A stretch of DNA of 64,000 nt from Isoetes taiwanensis (Eukaryota > Streptophyta > Lycopodiopsida > Isoetales > Isoetaceae), in assembly GCA_021234155.1 (NCBI GenBank), contig JAJEKV010000005.1, positions 7,184,216 to 7,248,215 of the forward strand. Reading direction: 5' to 3'. The translations under genes were made by a program, and so were the position numbers. The notes under the pieces were generated by a model. The model made no database searches, had not been told where the DNA came from, and saw nothing but the letters and a program-made list of their open reading frames with translations. Position 1 is the stretch's first letter. Every line of letters starts with the position of its first letter. This document shows positions 10,629-21,125 of this stretch, piece by piece.

Positions 10629-13600
10629 TTGTCACATATGATGCATCATGATTTTGATCCTACAGTCAACGTTCTTCTTAACAAAGAAGATTTGGCTTTT
10701 GAAAGTGCATGCTTGTCATTAAAAGATCACGTTCGAAAAGTGAAGCATGAGGTTGTTCCTCTAGAGAAAAAAGCTTTCATTGTTCATACCACTCCGGATG
10801 AGCAAATTTTTACAGGTTCCAGACGTACTAGAGAGCCTAGTGATTGTGAAAAGGCCTTTTACATTGGTTGTAAAAAATTAAAAAAATGAAGCATATATTC
10901 CAAGAAGGAATTTTTCCTACTAGACGTGATTCTAGTGGGGCATTTCTGGTGGCAAGAATCGTGTTTTTCCCCAGTTAATGGTTATAAAGACCGGGCATGT
11001 TCTTTTAGTGGAAAGTGCAATCATGAGGACTTCACTTCTCACTTTCGACAGTTCTTTGAAAAACACCATGCTCATAATAACATGGTTTATGAAGCTCAGG
11101 CTTTGATGGTGGATTCATCCACTTATTTCATAGTTGACTCAAGACCAACTTCCCACATGACTTATGCCAAAGAGCATTTAGTGATTTATTTTCTTATTCA
11201 ACATTCAAAAATCAGTATATCTTGATGATGATACTTGTCATAAAGTCGAGGGTATTGGAGATTTACGCATGTAGACATATATTCTAGCGGGTGTTCTCCA
11301 TGTTCCTGAATTGCGTAGAACATTTCTTTCAGTTTCTCGCCTTCATGTCTTCGATGTTGTGGTGTAATTTGAGAGAAATGTTTGTCACTTTATTGTTGAT
11401 GGTTGCGTACTAGCTACAACTCACCGCATGGAAAACTTCTATCAAATTAATCTTGCTGAATTCGTGAATATGATGACGGATAAAGGAAGTAGTTTATCGT
11501 TGTTATGCCCCCCAGGTTTGGTCATGTCGGTTTTTCTTATCTTGTGGCCATGAAACGCAACAAGGAGGTGAAATCATTTCATATGAATTCAAAGTCCATG
11601 GGCGGTTGTGATACATGTGCCCTTGAAAAATTGCATAGGCAGCCATTCTTCAAATCTGAGTTTCAACCTCTAATATTCTTGACTTGGTGCATACAGATAT
11701 GTGTGGTCCATTGCGCATCCATGTGGAGATGGACACTACTTTTTACTATTCATTGATGATTTTTCTCGATACACATGCCTATATTCTCAAAAATGTTTAA
11801 GTTGTTATCTAAGTTTACGGAGTTCAAGAGGATAGTTGAAACATAAGCAGGTAGACGATTGAAAAGATTGCGAAGTGACAATGGTGGTGAATACAAATCA
11901 CATGCTTTCACCCATATTTTATGGCGAAGAAGATGTTCATCATGAGTTCACTATTCCTTATACGTCTGAGCAAAAGAACCGTACTGTTTTGAATGTTGCT
12001 CGTTGTGTTGATCCATGCGGGTCTTGAAAGTTCTTTTTTGGCATAATCTGTGGCAACTGTTGTCTATGTTCAGAACATATTGCTTTCTATTGTCTTAGTT
12101 GATAAGACTCCTTATCAATTATGGACTGAAGATATCCAAATGTTGCACACTTGCATATTTATAGATGTTTGGCTTGGATACATATGCCTACTCGTAAAAA
12201 GCTTGATCTGATGTCTAGAAAGTGTGTTTTCTTGTGATATCTTTTGACACTAGTGGCTATCACTTTGGGATATTGAGTCGCGGAGAGTCATCTTTGAAAA
12301 AGATGTTATTTTTTGTGAGAAATGAATCGCTAGTGAAACCTAACTGGCATATTGCATAACTTTCACAACAAAGAAGATGATGCTCCTATTGTCCTAGTTT
12401 CTCAAAATGTCATCAATGTTCATAACCCTCCATTAGCCCTGCGTGCACTTCCTCATACTTCTGCATTCGCTTACAACCCTTTATTAGAACTTCATGAATT
12501 TTCTAATACTTCTGCATCGATGAGCCCTGATGATGGCAATGCTTGCATGGATGTGGCACCGACTGCACTTAAAATTGTTCATTCGTCACACCATCATTGG
12601 CAACCTACTAAAAGGATCTTGGACTATCGTGCAGGATGTTATTACCTTGATGATTTTCTTTCTTGCCATTACAGATGATCCTATCGCTTATGATCAGGCA
12701 GTTACTTCTTCACAAAGTGCAAATTGGTAGATTCCAATGGATGTCGAATGTGATTTCTTAATTAATAAAGGAACTTAGGAACTAATCGAGTTGCCACTTG
12801 GAAGGAAGACGGTCAAATGCAATTGGACGTTTAAGACTAAATATTGAGTTGATGGTACTTTTGTCAAATTCAAAGCTCGCTTGGTTGCAAAAGGTTATTC
12901 TCAAGTTGCGGAATTGATTATACTGAAACTTTCTCACTTGTAGTTCGGTTAACTACTGTAAGAGCTCTTGTAGCATTTGCAGTTGCCTATGACTTGGAAG
13001 TACATCAGATGGATGTCAAAATAGCTTTTCTTAATGGTGATCGTGAAGAAGAAATTTACATGGACCAAGCAGTTGGATATGTTGTTCAAGGGAAGGAGAC
13101 TATGGTATGTCGGTTACGAAAATCACTATATGGGCTTAAGCAGGCTTCACAAGCATGGTAGTTGAAGATGAATACTTTCCTATTATCAGCAGGATATCTC
13201 CCTAGTGCAGTAGATTCGAATCTTTAGGTCAAGAGATGTGGTGAACGATTTGTTATTATAGCTCTATATACTGATGATACAATCTTAGCTGCTAATGAAA
13301 TAAATTTTCTCAATCAGGTAAAGCGAGACCTTTCAAGGGCCTTTGAGATGGTTGATCTTGGTGCCATACATTCCTGCTTGGGAATTGAAGTGACTAGAGA
13401 TAGAAGCAAATGACTGTGCAACTACGTCAAACCAATTATATTGATGATATGGTTAAAATGTTTAGTTTACAACATGCTAAGAGTCGACTTACACTTGCCT
13501 ATAAGCTCTCAAAAGTATACTTTGTTTACTTCAGATCCTCCCCTTTCAGATGCAAAGAGTTGCCTATAAGCTCTCAAAAGTATACTTTGAATATGTTGGG

Positions 13601-14192
13601 TCAATTTATGCAGGATCTAGGCATCAAACATTGGCAAGCTACGAAGTGAGTTCTTCGTTATTTAAAAAGCACTAACAATTATGGGCTTTTCTACAGAAAA
13701 TATGACCATCATACATCTCTCACTCTTTATGGTTACACTGATGCTGATAGGGCTGGAGATAATGACACCTTGAGATCTACTAGCGGGACTTGCTTTTTCT
13801 TTGACAAATCTCTTATTTCTTTGTTTAATAAGAAACAGTATTGTGTTGTTGTGTCCTCAACTGAAGCTGAGTACGTTGCTGCATCTTTAGCAAGTAGAGA
13901 ACTTGTTTGGTTGCGAAGAATGTTGGAACGTTCTCAACAAGTACAATTGGAGCCGACACAATTATTATGTGATAACAAAGGTACTATAAATTTGTCTCAA
14001 GGTGAAGTCTTGCACTCTAAATTAAAGAACATTGAAGTTCATCATCATTATGTGAGACTGGAGGTAAAGAAGAAGACCATTATCTTGGAGTTTTGCCCGA
14101 CTGACTCTATGGTTGCGGATATATTTATGAAGTCATTACGGTCGAAGAAACATCTCCCATTCTCTCTATCTCTTGGTATTGTTGGAGAGTGA
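10629..14192 (+). mobile_element. Decayed Ty1/Copia retrotransposon (gag to RNase H)
   Basis: Remnants of a Copia polyprotein appear in the expected order but in shifting frames. They are a gag-like piece (10629-10889), a protease-site remnant reading DSRPTSHMT near 11140 where Copia normally has a DSGAT-type motif, and a pre-integrase zinc-binding piece (GCDTCALEKLH near 11610). Integrase traces follow near 11700. Reverse transcriptase spans about 12780-13400, with VHQMDVKIAFLNGD, SLYGLKQAS and YTDDT in place of YVDD. RNase H covers 13735-14192 and includes SSTEAEYVAAS and CDNKG. Many stops and frameshifts make it non-functional. The 3' LTR may start near 14180 (TGTTGGAGAG), but I find no matching 5' LTR. 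Confidence 0.88.
13770..14192 (+). pseudogene. Copia RNase H domain, best-preserved piece
   Basis: A 140-residue open stretch of Copia RNase H. It shows SSTEAEYVAAS, with the catalytic Glu, then LCDNKGTINLS and a C-terminal segment reading VADIFMKSL (Copia usually has VADIFTK). An initial catalytic Asp lies just upstream in GYTDADRAGD, read from 13733 in the same frame. It ends at the junction with the putative 3' LTR. It is part of the decayed element above, with no evidence of independent function. Confidence 0.85.
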
Positions 14193-14312
14193 TCATTGTA
14201 CTTAGCTAGTCGATTTATTACTGCTAAGGTTTTTCCTCAAAAATCCAAATATATTACCACCACATTTTTTGACACCACCATATTTACCACCATTTTACCA
14301 TCCCCTGTCCCT
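14193..14312. other. AT/CA-rich spacer, possible Copia 3' LTR remnant
   Basis: Follows the Copia RNase H and contains ACCACCA-type short repeats. It passes directly into the duplicated minisatellite. Confidence 0.3.
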
Positions 14313-14924
14313 CCCCCCAAAATCCCTCCCCTCCATCAACCATCTCCCACCACTCCTTGCTACCATCACACATTTGGTGTATGGTATGTAGTATATATGT
14401 GGTGGATGGTGTATAGCGTATAGAATATGTGGTGATGTTGTATGTTTTGTAGTGTAGAGTGTGTGGTGCATGGTACGTGCCTTATGGTGTTGTGGTGTGG
14501 CATGAGTTTAGTATGATTTGTTTGGTGGATATGATACATGGTGCATGGTGTAGTGTGTGGTAACATACGCAGCACTAAGGTGCTCGGTCTTGTTGAGAAA
14601 TGAGCTTCCTATAACCCCCCGCCCCCAATCCCTCCCCTCCATCAACCATCTCCCACCACTCCTTGCTACCATCACACATTTGGCGTATGGTATGTAGTAT
14701 ATATGTGGTGGATGGTGTATAGCGTATAGAATATGTGGTGATGTTGTATGTTTTGTAGTGTAGAGTGTGTGGTGCATGGTACGTGCCTTATGGTGTTGTG
14801 GTGTGGCATGAGTTTAGTATGATTTGTTTGGTGGATATGATACATGGTGCATGGTGTGGTGTGTGGTAACATACGCAGCACTAAAGTGCTCGGTCTTGTT
14901 GAGAAATGAGCTTCCTATAATTGG
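14313..14924. repeat. 306-bp tandem duplication of a GT-rich minisatellite
   Basis: Two near-identical copies (about 14313-14618 and 14619-14924). AATCCCTCCC at 14321 recurs at 14627, and the downstream sequence stays almost identical for the whole unit. The unit is rich in GTGGT, GTATG and CATGGTG words. Its last bases are GGTCT followed by TGTTGAGAAATGAGCTTCCT, which is the start of the neighbouring TRIM LTR. The duplication therefore includes the TRIM's target site and about 22 bases of its LTR. Confidence 0.9.
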
Positions 14925-15073
14925 GTGGACAGGCTGGGGATCGAACCCAGGACCTCTTGCTTGCAAGCCAAGTACTCTACCACTAAGCTACCGGCCCTTT
15001 AATGGATTTTCGGCACTCCTCCACTGAGTCATTCTCCATGTGTGCCCATTACACATACTCTAGCATTCCAACA
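14897..15073 (-). repeat. TRIM 3' LTR (177 bp)
   Basis: Reads TGTTGGAATG...TCTCAACA on the minus strand. It is the same length as the partner at 25470-25646 and differs from it at about ten positions that I can see. It contains the tRNA-Ala-like sequence starting 76 nt from the LTR's 5' end and finishing 29 nt before its 3' end. Confidence 0.93.
14926..14997 (-). tRNA. tRNA-Ala(UGC)-like sequence inside the TRIM 3' LTR
   Basis: A 72-nt cloverleaf fits. Acceptor GGGCCGG pairs with CCTGTCC with one mismatch and one G-U. The D arm starts TAGCTTAGTGG, matching the RNA polymerase III A box. The anticodon loop is CTTGCAA, so the anticodon is UGC (Ala); its stem has one G-G mismatch. The T arm CTGGG/CCCAG is perfect around TTCGATC, giving a near-consensus B box GGTTCGATCCC. 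Discriminator base is A. It reads in the same direction as the TRIM. I see no run of four or more T just downstream, so a defined Pol III terminator is missing. Its location inside an LTR argues against a normal host tRNA gene. Confidence 0.8.
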
Positions 15074-15082
15074 TTTCCCCTT
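15074..15082 (-). other. TRIM polypurine tract
   Basis: Reads AAGGGGAAA on the minus strand, directly before the TG of the 3' LTR. This is the normal priming site for plus-strand DNA synthesis in LTR elements. Confidence 0.75.
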
Positions 15083-15102
15083 AATGGGCACACCAATCCA
15101 TT

Positions 15103-17040
15103 TGTTGCCCCCAAAGGGCAACATGCTAATTGTGGTCTAGGCATTTAAACTAGGCCAATTTATCTTAAAAAGACTAGGTCAAAGTTTGGAAGATTCTTGG
15201 TATTCAACATTGATGTGGAGGTCGAAAGATGTTCATTCCTCAGGTCAACAAGTGCTCAAGATTCAAATTCACATGAGGTACTTTATTTGAGGTAAAAAAT
15301 GCTTAGTCAAAGAATATGCTCTAGAAGATTCTGGGTTATGAAGTTTGGAAGACATTTTTTGAAGATTGGAAGTCAAAAGTTTGGAAGACCCCATGGTGCT
15401 TGATTTTATCCCTTAGCCATCCTCATCCAATTATTATTCATATTCTATTTCTATTCCTTGAGATTTTCTAGCCATTTTTCTACACCCATACCCCTTTTTT
15501 TTGTTTACCTTTGCATACCTTATTATGCTTTGCTCAATTTTCTCTTTCTCTACTACATCCACATTTCCCCATGAATTACTCTTTCCCATTGCCCCTATAT
15601 CTTCTCACTTCTTATGCCATTTGTTTTTTGCAAATTTCCCTAGCCAAAATCCTTTTGCAATTCTTCATCATTATGCCATGCCACTTGTACACCTTGTGGA
15701 ATATTCCTGATCATTATGCCCAAGAACTTGGCATATTCCCAAAAAATTAGGGTTGCCATTGCTAAAATGATTCACCCCTTCAAATTTTTATGAGTGACTC
15801 TTTAAAACCTTAGCCTAGCTTTGCAAAAATTGAAGAATACAGCATATTCCAGGGATATACGGGCGAAAATACGAAATCGTATCGCGCTATTTTCAGGAAA
15901 AATACTGCCAAGAACCCTAAATTTCTGCCTCCACCTCGAATCATGCCGGATTTGGATCCAAACCTCTCGGAACTTACCTATTTTCACCTTCCCGCTCTTT
16001 AAGAACCGAATAAACCCATCAATTAAGGCTAAGATCAAGCAAACATTTGAAAACTAAAATATATATATGGGGATTCGACAAAAAGAATTTTCTTGAAGGC
16101 CCGTAGCGCATAAAAATCTTATCAGGATCAATGCCGAGCATGACTAGAAGGATTTGAGAAGACTCTGAGTACTCCCCGATCAAGTCCCAAGAGATTTGGT
16201 TGGAAATTATCTATTGAAATTATTTATTGACCTGAAGTTGATTTTGAAGTACTGAAGTATTATTACCCAACATTTTTATGATTGATCTACCTCCATATCA
16301 ATGAAATTTGATGCCTACTTGAAGAAATTATCTCTCATTATGATTTTTTTTACAATTTCTGTCCATTCAAGATTCTACAGAAAATTCCCATGTACTTTTG
16401 ATTGCTTTTAGCCCATTTGCCATCAATCCTTGAGACATCTGGAGTCCATATGTTTTGAAAAATCCAAAAAATTCCACTCACAACTCGAGTTAGAAATTTT
16501 TGCATTCTCGCTTTGATCGTTTTTTTTCTTATTTTGCCAAATCCAAACACAAAAATACTTTTGCCTATCCAAATGGAAATCTGACCACTTGCCTATATTC
16601 CTCATCATCATTGCAGCATATTTGCTTTGGAAATACTCAAAAATTCGTTTGGCAACTCCAAAATCCCAATCTCTGATCACTGTTTTCAGATTTGACTGCT
16701 ATTGACCAAATTTTGACTGCACTTTGAGCTCGAATAACTCACAAACTAAGTTTCTGACTCGGTCAGAGGCTTTACTATTGGTTACCTACAACTTTTTTGA
16801 CCAAGTCTACAGTGATTGACTCAAAAAATCGATCTGCATATCAACACCACAACTGTTTTGGCAAAGGTGTCAACTTCTGGAAATGGGAAAGGTATAAAAC
16901 TTCAAATTTTTGAACTTGTCTTCGAAATTATCTTGCATAGATTGATCACCTTAAGTGATCTGGAGGTTCTAACCCCAATTTGAGTGAAAACTCAAGTTGG
17001 TTCCTTGTGGTTGACCTTTAAGCCAGGTTTAGGGTCAACA
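15103..17040 (+). repeat. Gypsy 5' LTR (1,938 bp)
   Basis: Begins TGTTGCCCCCAAAGGGCAAC, itself a small inverted repeat (TTGCCC..GGGCAA), and ends AGGGTCAACA immediately before the primer-binding site. Open frames inside it are repeated in the 3' LTR and look non-coding. Confidence 0.93.
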
Positions 17041-17043
17041 TTT

Positions 17044-17061
17044 TGGAGGTTCTACCGAGAT
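17044..17061 (+). other. Gypsy primer-binding site, tRNA-Gln type
   Basis: TGGAGGTTCTACCGAGAT lies three bases after the 5' LTR. Its complement would be a tRNA 3' end finishing in ACCTCCA. From memory this best fits a plant tRNA-Gln acceptor and T stem; the tRNA identity is an inference. Confidence 0.65.
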
Positions 17062-17083
17062 CTCTACCTGGATTTTCGAACTC

Positions 17084-20000
17084 ATGGCTCCAAAACAAAA
17101 GTTTCCAGCAGAACAAGAACCAATGGAAGATCGGGAAACTTCAGAGCCTTTCAGAGATAGATCACTTCCCCCTAACTTTGCAAGTGGATTACTTCAAAAC
17201 CTGCCTTATCAGTTTGAGTTGAATATGCCTACTCCATTGCCTACTTTTGATTCCAGCATGAGTGCTAATACTTTTCTAAGAGTCTTTGAAGATTATTACA
17301 GGGATTTTGGCTTCAAGAAAGGATGCAAGCTATCACAAATCGAAAAGTGTTTTAAAGAGGAAAGTGAAGCTGGTGCTTGTCTGACTTATGAAAAGCTTAT
17401 GGGAACCACTTCTTGGGATGACCTTGTCACCAAGTTTTTGGACAGGTTTGGAAAACGTGCTGCTCCTAAGGACCTTGTTAATGAGTTGCAAAATTTCTCC
17501 ATTTATGCAGGTGAAAGTGTGAGCCAGTACAAGGAAAGATTCAGTACCTTCATGAATAGATGCCAGAAAGTTCAAGTCACTATTCCCACACTCTTTTTGG
17601 TGTCCTCCTTTATTAAGGGCTTATCTTCTAGACCAGAAATTCACAGAAAGCTTATCAAGATTCAAGCTGCAGAAGGTTTTGATTCCATCTACAAAGTTTT
17701 TGCCAAGACTACTGAATTGACCAAAATGTTTTCTATCCTACCAGAAAAACACCATAGCTTTCATCATGATCCTTTTTACCCTGATGCCACTGATGGCCCT
17801 TATGAATCTCACCATTCTGTTCCTATCTATGCTGTGCATAAAGAAAAGAAAAAAGAAGAAGCTGATTCTCAGATTTTGGAAGTTAAAGCAGACTTGACAA
17901 AGGTAACTGAAGCTTTAGCAGAAGTGACCAAACAACTTGTGGAGCTCAAGGCAAGCAGGGCAGGTAGAACTTACCCTGAATGTATTCATTGCAATAGAAC
18001 TTCACATCCAGCTGACATTTGTTATTGGCAAATATGTCCTAAATGTAAAAAGAAAGGTCACTTTGGTAGAGAATGTCCAGTCTGTGCTTTTTGTAATGAA
18101 ATTGGCCATACTGACCTTAGATGCACTGTTAAAGAATATTTTGCCAAACAAGAGAGGGAGAAGAAGTCCGAGGCAACTCCCCATGTAAGGTTTACAGAGC
18201 CTACTAGCTCTATAAGGTTTGTGCAAGCTACAGAGGTGCCAAAGACTGAAGAGGTGATGGTGGTACAAACCAGAAGTATGGGAGATTCCTACAGACCTGC
18301 TGAGCCTACCAAGTTTGTTCCAGAGCATTCTAGGAGGTCAGCACTGCCACTACCACCTGTTATGGAAACCCCCCCTCAAGAAATAGCTCCACCTCCTCAA
18401 CAAAAATATGGTAAGAAAGATCATGACTTTGATGAGTTGGATGTTTTACTAAAAAATTCCAAAGTAAGTGTGGACCTATTTACATTGTTAAAGATTGCAC
18501 CTGGTTATAGGAAAAAGTTATTGCAACAAACTACTTTTAGTGAGGCAGTGGCTTGTGTAGGTGTTGCAAATGCCACTAATCTTATTTTGGCCCAAAATGA
18601 AGAGGATCCAGGTGCATTTATGTGTTCAGCTACTCTAGGAGGTTATTCTTTTTCCAATGTGCTGTTGGATGGAGGCTCACCTCTAAATATCATGCCTTAT
18701 CATGTTATGAAGAAATGTGGGCTCGAGATAGATAAAAGGTCATCTGTTTTGTTAAAATCTTTCTCTAATGCTAAAATAGCACCAGTTGGAATTGTGACCA
18801 AGGTTCCTGTTAACACTGAAGGTATTGTTGTAGCTGCCAATTTTGTTGTTGTTGCTTTTGAAGATTTAGGAGAAGATGCAGACATATATGATCTCTTGCT
18901 GGGAAGGAGGTGGATGGCTACAGTTGATGCTAGGCCAATCTGGTCTGAAGGGAGATGCACCATTTCAAATGGCACTCAAGTGGCCACAATTTACAACCAG
19001 GATGGTTCTTATGGCTTTAATGAAGAGGTACATTTTATCAAAGAAATGCTTATAGAAGAACCCCTAGGATCTTATAGTCTAGCAACCCCTAGCACAAAAA
19101 AAATTGATTTGATTCCTTTAATTAGAGAGTGTGCACTACCTTCTGAAGATGGCAGAAGGGGTTGTTTATGGTTTGATGGAGGAATATCAAAGAAATTGAA
19201 TGTAGCTTCATCTGCAGCCCTATTAAAAGATACTGCCAATAAACTTTTGGCTAAGGTAGGAAGGATTTTTCCCCAAATAACTTCTAATGTAGCAGAATAC
19301 AAGGCTTTGATTGCAGGTCTCCAGGAAGCTAAAGCTATGGATATTTCAATTATACATATCTATGGGGATTCTCAGTTAGTCTGCAGACAGGTTAATGGTG
19401 AATATCAAGCTAAGAATGCTGATATGGAGTTTCAGAGAAACCAGGTAATGGGAATGCTTGCTCATTTTACTTCTTGGGAAATTACTCATATCCCAAGGGA
19501 GCAGAATTGGGAGGCTGATGCTTTGTGCAGAGACACATTGATGACTTATTTATCTGAAGGAGCTATACCAGAGGAAGATCTTGATGAGGATGAGGCTAAG
19601 GAGCTTTGTCCCATACTAGTTATAAATGCATCCCAGGAAAAAGCAACCAATGAAGTTATAATCAACAAGCATGGTCAGCAAAGAACTCTGTTTGTGGGAG
19701 ATCTTTTTGACACACAAAACAAGGAAGAGATCAATAAATTCTTTGAAGAAAGAAGTGGTGTGTTTGCTTGGGATTATTCTGAGCTTATTGGTATCAAAGA
19801 GGACGTATGTCAATTTGAAATTAAAATTAAGGAAGGATGTAAGCCTGTTTTACAGAAGTTAAGAAGAATAAATGCTTCACTTTTAGATCTAATCAAAGAT
19901 GAATTGCATAAGATGTTGGATGCAGGTGTCATTGTAGAAATCATTAACCCTGAATGGGTATCATGCATTGTTCCAGTGGAAAAAAAGAATGGAGCTTTGA

Positions 20001-20959
20001 GAATTTGTATAGATTACCGAGATTTGAACAAAGCCACCATAAAAGATTGTTATCCTTTGCCCTTTTTGGAAGAAATTCTATATGCTGTTGCACGGAAGGA
20101 CATGTACTCATTTTTGGATGGTTTTTCAGGGTTCAACCAGATTAGCATCAAAGAGGAAGACCAACCAAAGACTTCATTTATCACTCCCTGGGGTATCTAT
20201 GCTATGAAAAGAATGCCATTTGGCCTAATGAATGCCCCAGCTACTTTCCAAAGAGCAATGGATGTCATCTTCAAAACCATGGCTGCTGAAGAATTTAGAG
20301 TGTATCTAGATGACCTTTGTTTGGGTTCTCATTCTAATAACCATGTGGAATTACTTGCAAAAATCTGCTCTTTATGCAGGACTTCAGGAGTCAATCTAAA
20401 TCCCAAAAAATGCATCTTTTTTGCATCCAAAGGACAGCTCTTGGGACATGAAGTATCCAGCCAAGGTATTCAAGTTGCTCAAGATAAAATTGAAGCTCTC
20501 AAAAAATTAGTACCTCCCAAGAATTTGAAGCAGGTTAAGAGTTTTATTGGTATGACAAGTTTCCTTAGGATGTATATTCCAAATTTTGCTCATATCTTAA
20601 GTCCCATTTCTAGATTGACCAGGATAGGAAAATTTTCTAAATCTGAAAGCAAGCACATACCTATCACATGGACTTCAGAATGCCAAGAGGCTTTTGACTT
20701 TCTTATTTTATCCATATGTGAAGCTACTCTTTTAAAAAAACCAGATCTGAGCCTGCCATTTGAAGTTTATATCACTGTTACTAAAAAGGCTATAGGTTTA
20801 GCCATTTTGCAGGATAAGCACACCATAGTTTTTGCAAGCAAACAATGGTCTGCCCTTGAAGAAAGATATACCAGAATAGAAAAAAGTGCTGCTGCTCTCA
20901 TGTTCCTTATCAATAGGCAAGGGCACCTACTTCTGAAAGCCAAGTTCAAGTTCATATGA
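17084..20959 (+). CDS. Gypsy Gag-protease-RNaseH-RT polyprotein (1,291 aa)
   Basis: One long frame covering most of the Gypsy polyprotein. Order: gag capsid region (about residues 55-235); three consecutive CX2CX4HX4C zinc knuckles at about 300, 318 and 334; an aspartic protease site LDGGSPLNIM with Asp529; an RNase H of the D-E-D-D type with Asp698, Glu738, Asp762 and Asp812; reverse transcriptase with YLDD at 1074-1077; then a Gypsy-type RNase H region from about 1227. In that last region the usual first catalytic Asp is absent (FEVYITVTKKAIG) and the frame ends early at TGA 20957. Tat-lineage Gypsy elements are known for an additional RNase H; here it lies before the RT. The frame is probably no longer able to complete a cycle on its own. 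Confidence 0.93.
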   Translation: MAPKQKFPAEQEPMEDRETSEPFRDRSLPPNFASGLLQNLPYQFELNMPTPLPTFDSSMSANTFLRVFEDYYRDFGFKKGCKLSQIEKCFKEESEAGACLTYEKLMGTTSWDDLVTKFLDRFGKRAAPKDLVNELQNFSIYAGESVSQYKERFSTFMNRCQKVQVTIPTLFLVSSFIKGLSSRPEIHRKLIKIQAAEGFDSIYKVFAKTTELTKMFSILPEKHHSFHHDPFYPDATDGPYESHHSVPIYAVHKEKKKEEADSQILEVKADLTKVTEALAEVTKQLVELKASRAGRTYPECIHCNRTSHPADICYWQICPKCKKKGHFGRECPVCAFCNEIGHTDLRCTVKEYFAKQEREKKSEATPHVRFTEPTSSIRFVQATEVPKTEEVMVVQTRSMGDSYRPAEPTKFVPEHSRRSALPLPPVMETPPQEIAPPPQQKYGKKDHDFDELDVLLKNSKVSVDLFTLLKIAPGYRKKLLQQTTFSEAVACVGVANATNLILAQNEEDPGAFMCSATLGGYSFSNVLLDGGSPLNIMPYHVMKKCGLEIDKRSSVLLKSFSNAKIAPVGIVTKVPVNTEGIVVAANFVVVAFEDLGEDADIYDLLLGRRWMATVDARPIWSEGRCTISNGTQVATIYNQDGSYGFNEEVHFIKEMLIEEPLGSYSLATPSTKKIDLIPLIRECALPSEDGRRGCLWFDGGISKKLNVASSAALLKDTANKLLAKVGRIFPQITSNVAEYKALIAGLQEAKAMDISIIHIYGDSQLVCRQVNGEYQAKNADMEFQRNQVMGMLAHFTSWEITHIPREQNWEADALCRDTLMTYLSEGAIPEEDLDEDEAKELCPILVINASQEKATNEVIINKHGQQRTLFVGDLFDTQNKEEINKFFEERSGVFAWDYSELIGIKEDVCQFEIKIKEGCKPVLQKLRRINASLLDLIKDELHKMLDAGVIVEIINPEWVSCIVPVEKKNGALRICIDYRDLNKATIKDCYPLPFLEEILYAVARKDMYSFLDGFSGFNQISIKEEDQPKTSFITPWGIYAMKRMPFGLMNAPATFQRAMDVIFKTMAAEEFRVYLDDLCLGSHSNNHVELLAKICSLCRTSGVNLNPKKCIFFASKGQLLGHEVSSQGIQVAQDKIEALKKLVPPKNLKQVKSFIGMTSFLRMYIPNFAHILSPISRLTRIGKFSKSESKHIPITWTSECQEAFDFLILSICEATLLKKPDLSLPFEVYITVTKKAIGLAILQDKHTIVFASKQWSALEERYTRIEKSAAALMFLINRQGHLLLKAKFKFI

Positions 20960-21125
20960 AGCAAAATCCAATGGGATTGCTATTTGGTAAAGCAACTAAT
21001 AAACCAAAAATTCAGAGGTGGGCTTGTAAGTTGCAAAGTTATGATATCTCTGTGAAAGAGTTACACTTGACACGAAATCCTAGCCTTTACTTGCCTTATA
21101 TATATTTTTTGATCATGAAGATGAA

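Noticed and set aside
14366-14881. Two identical 69-residue minus-strand frames
   Set aside because: They are the two copies of a tandemly duplicated minisatellite, not genes.
15501-16057. Open frames repeated at 23731-24287
   Set aside because: They lie in the Gypsy LTRs and are identical because the LTRs are.
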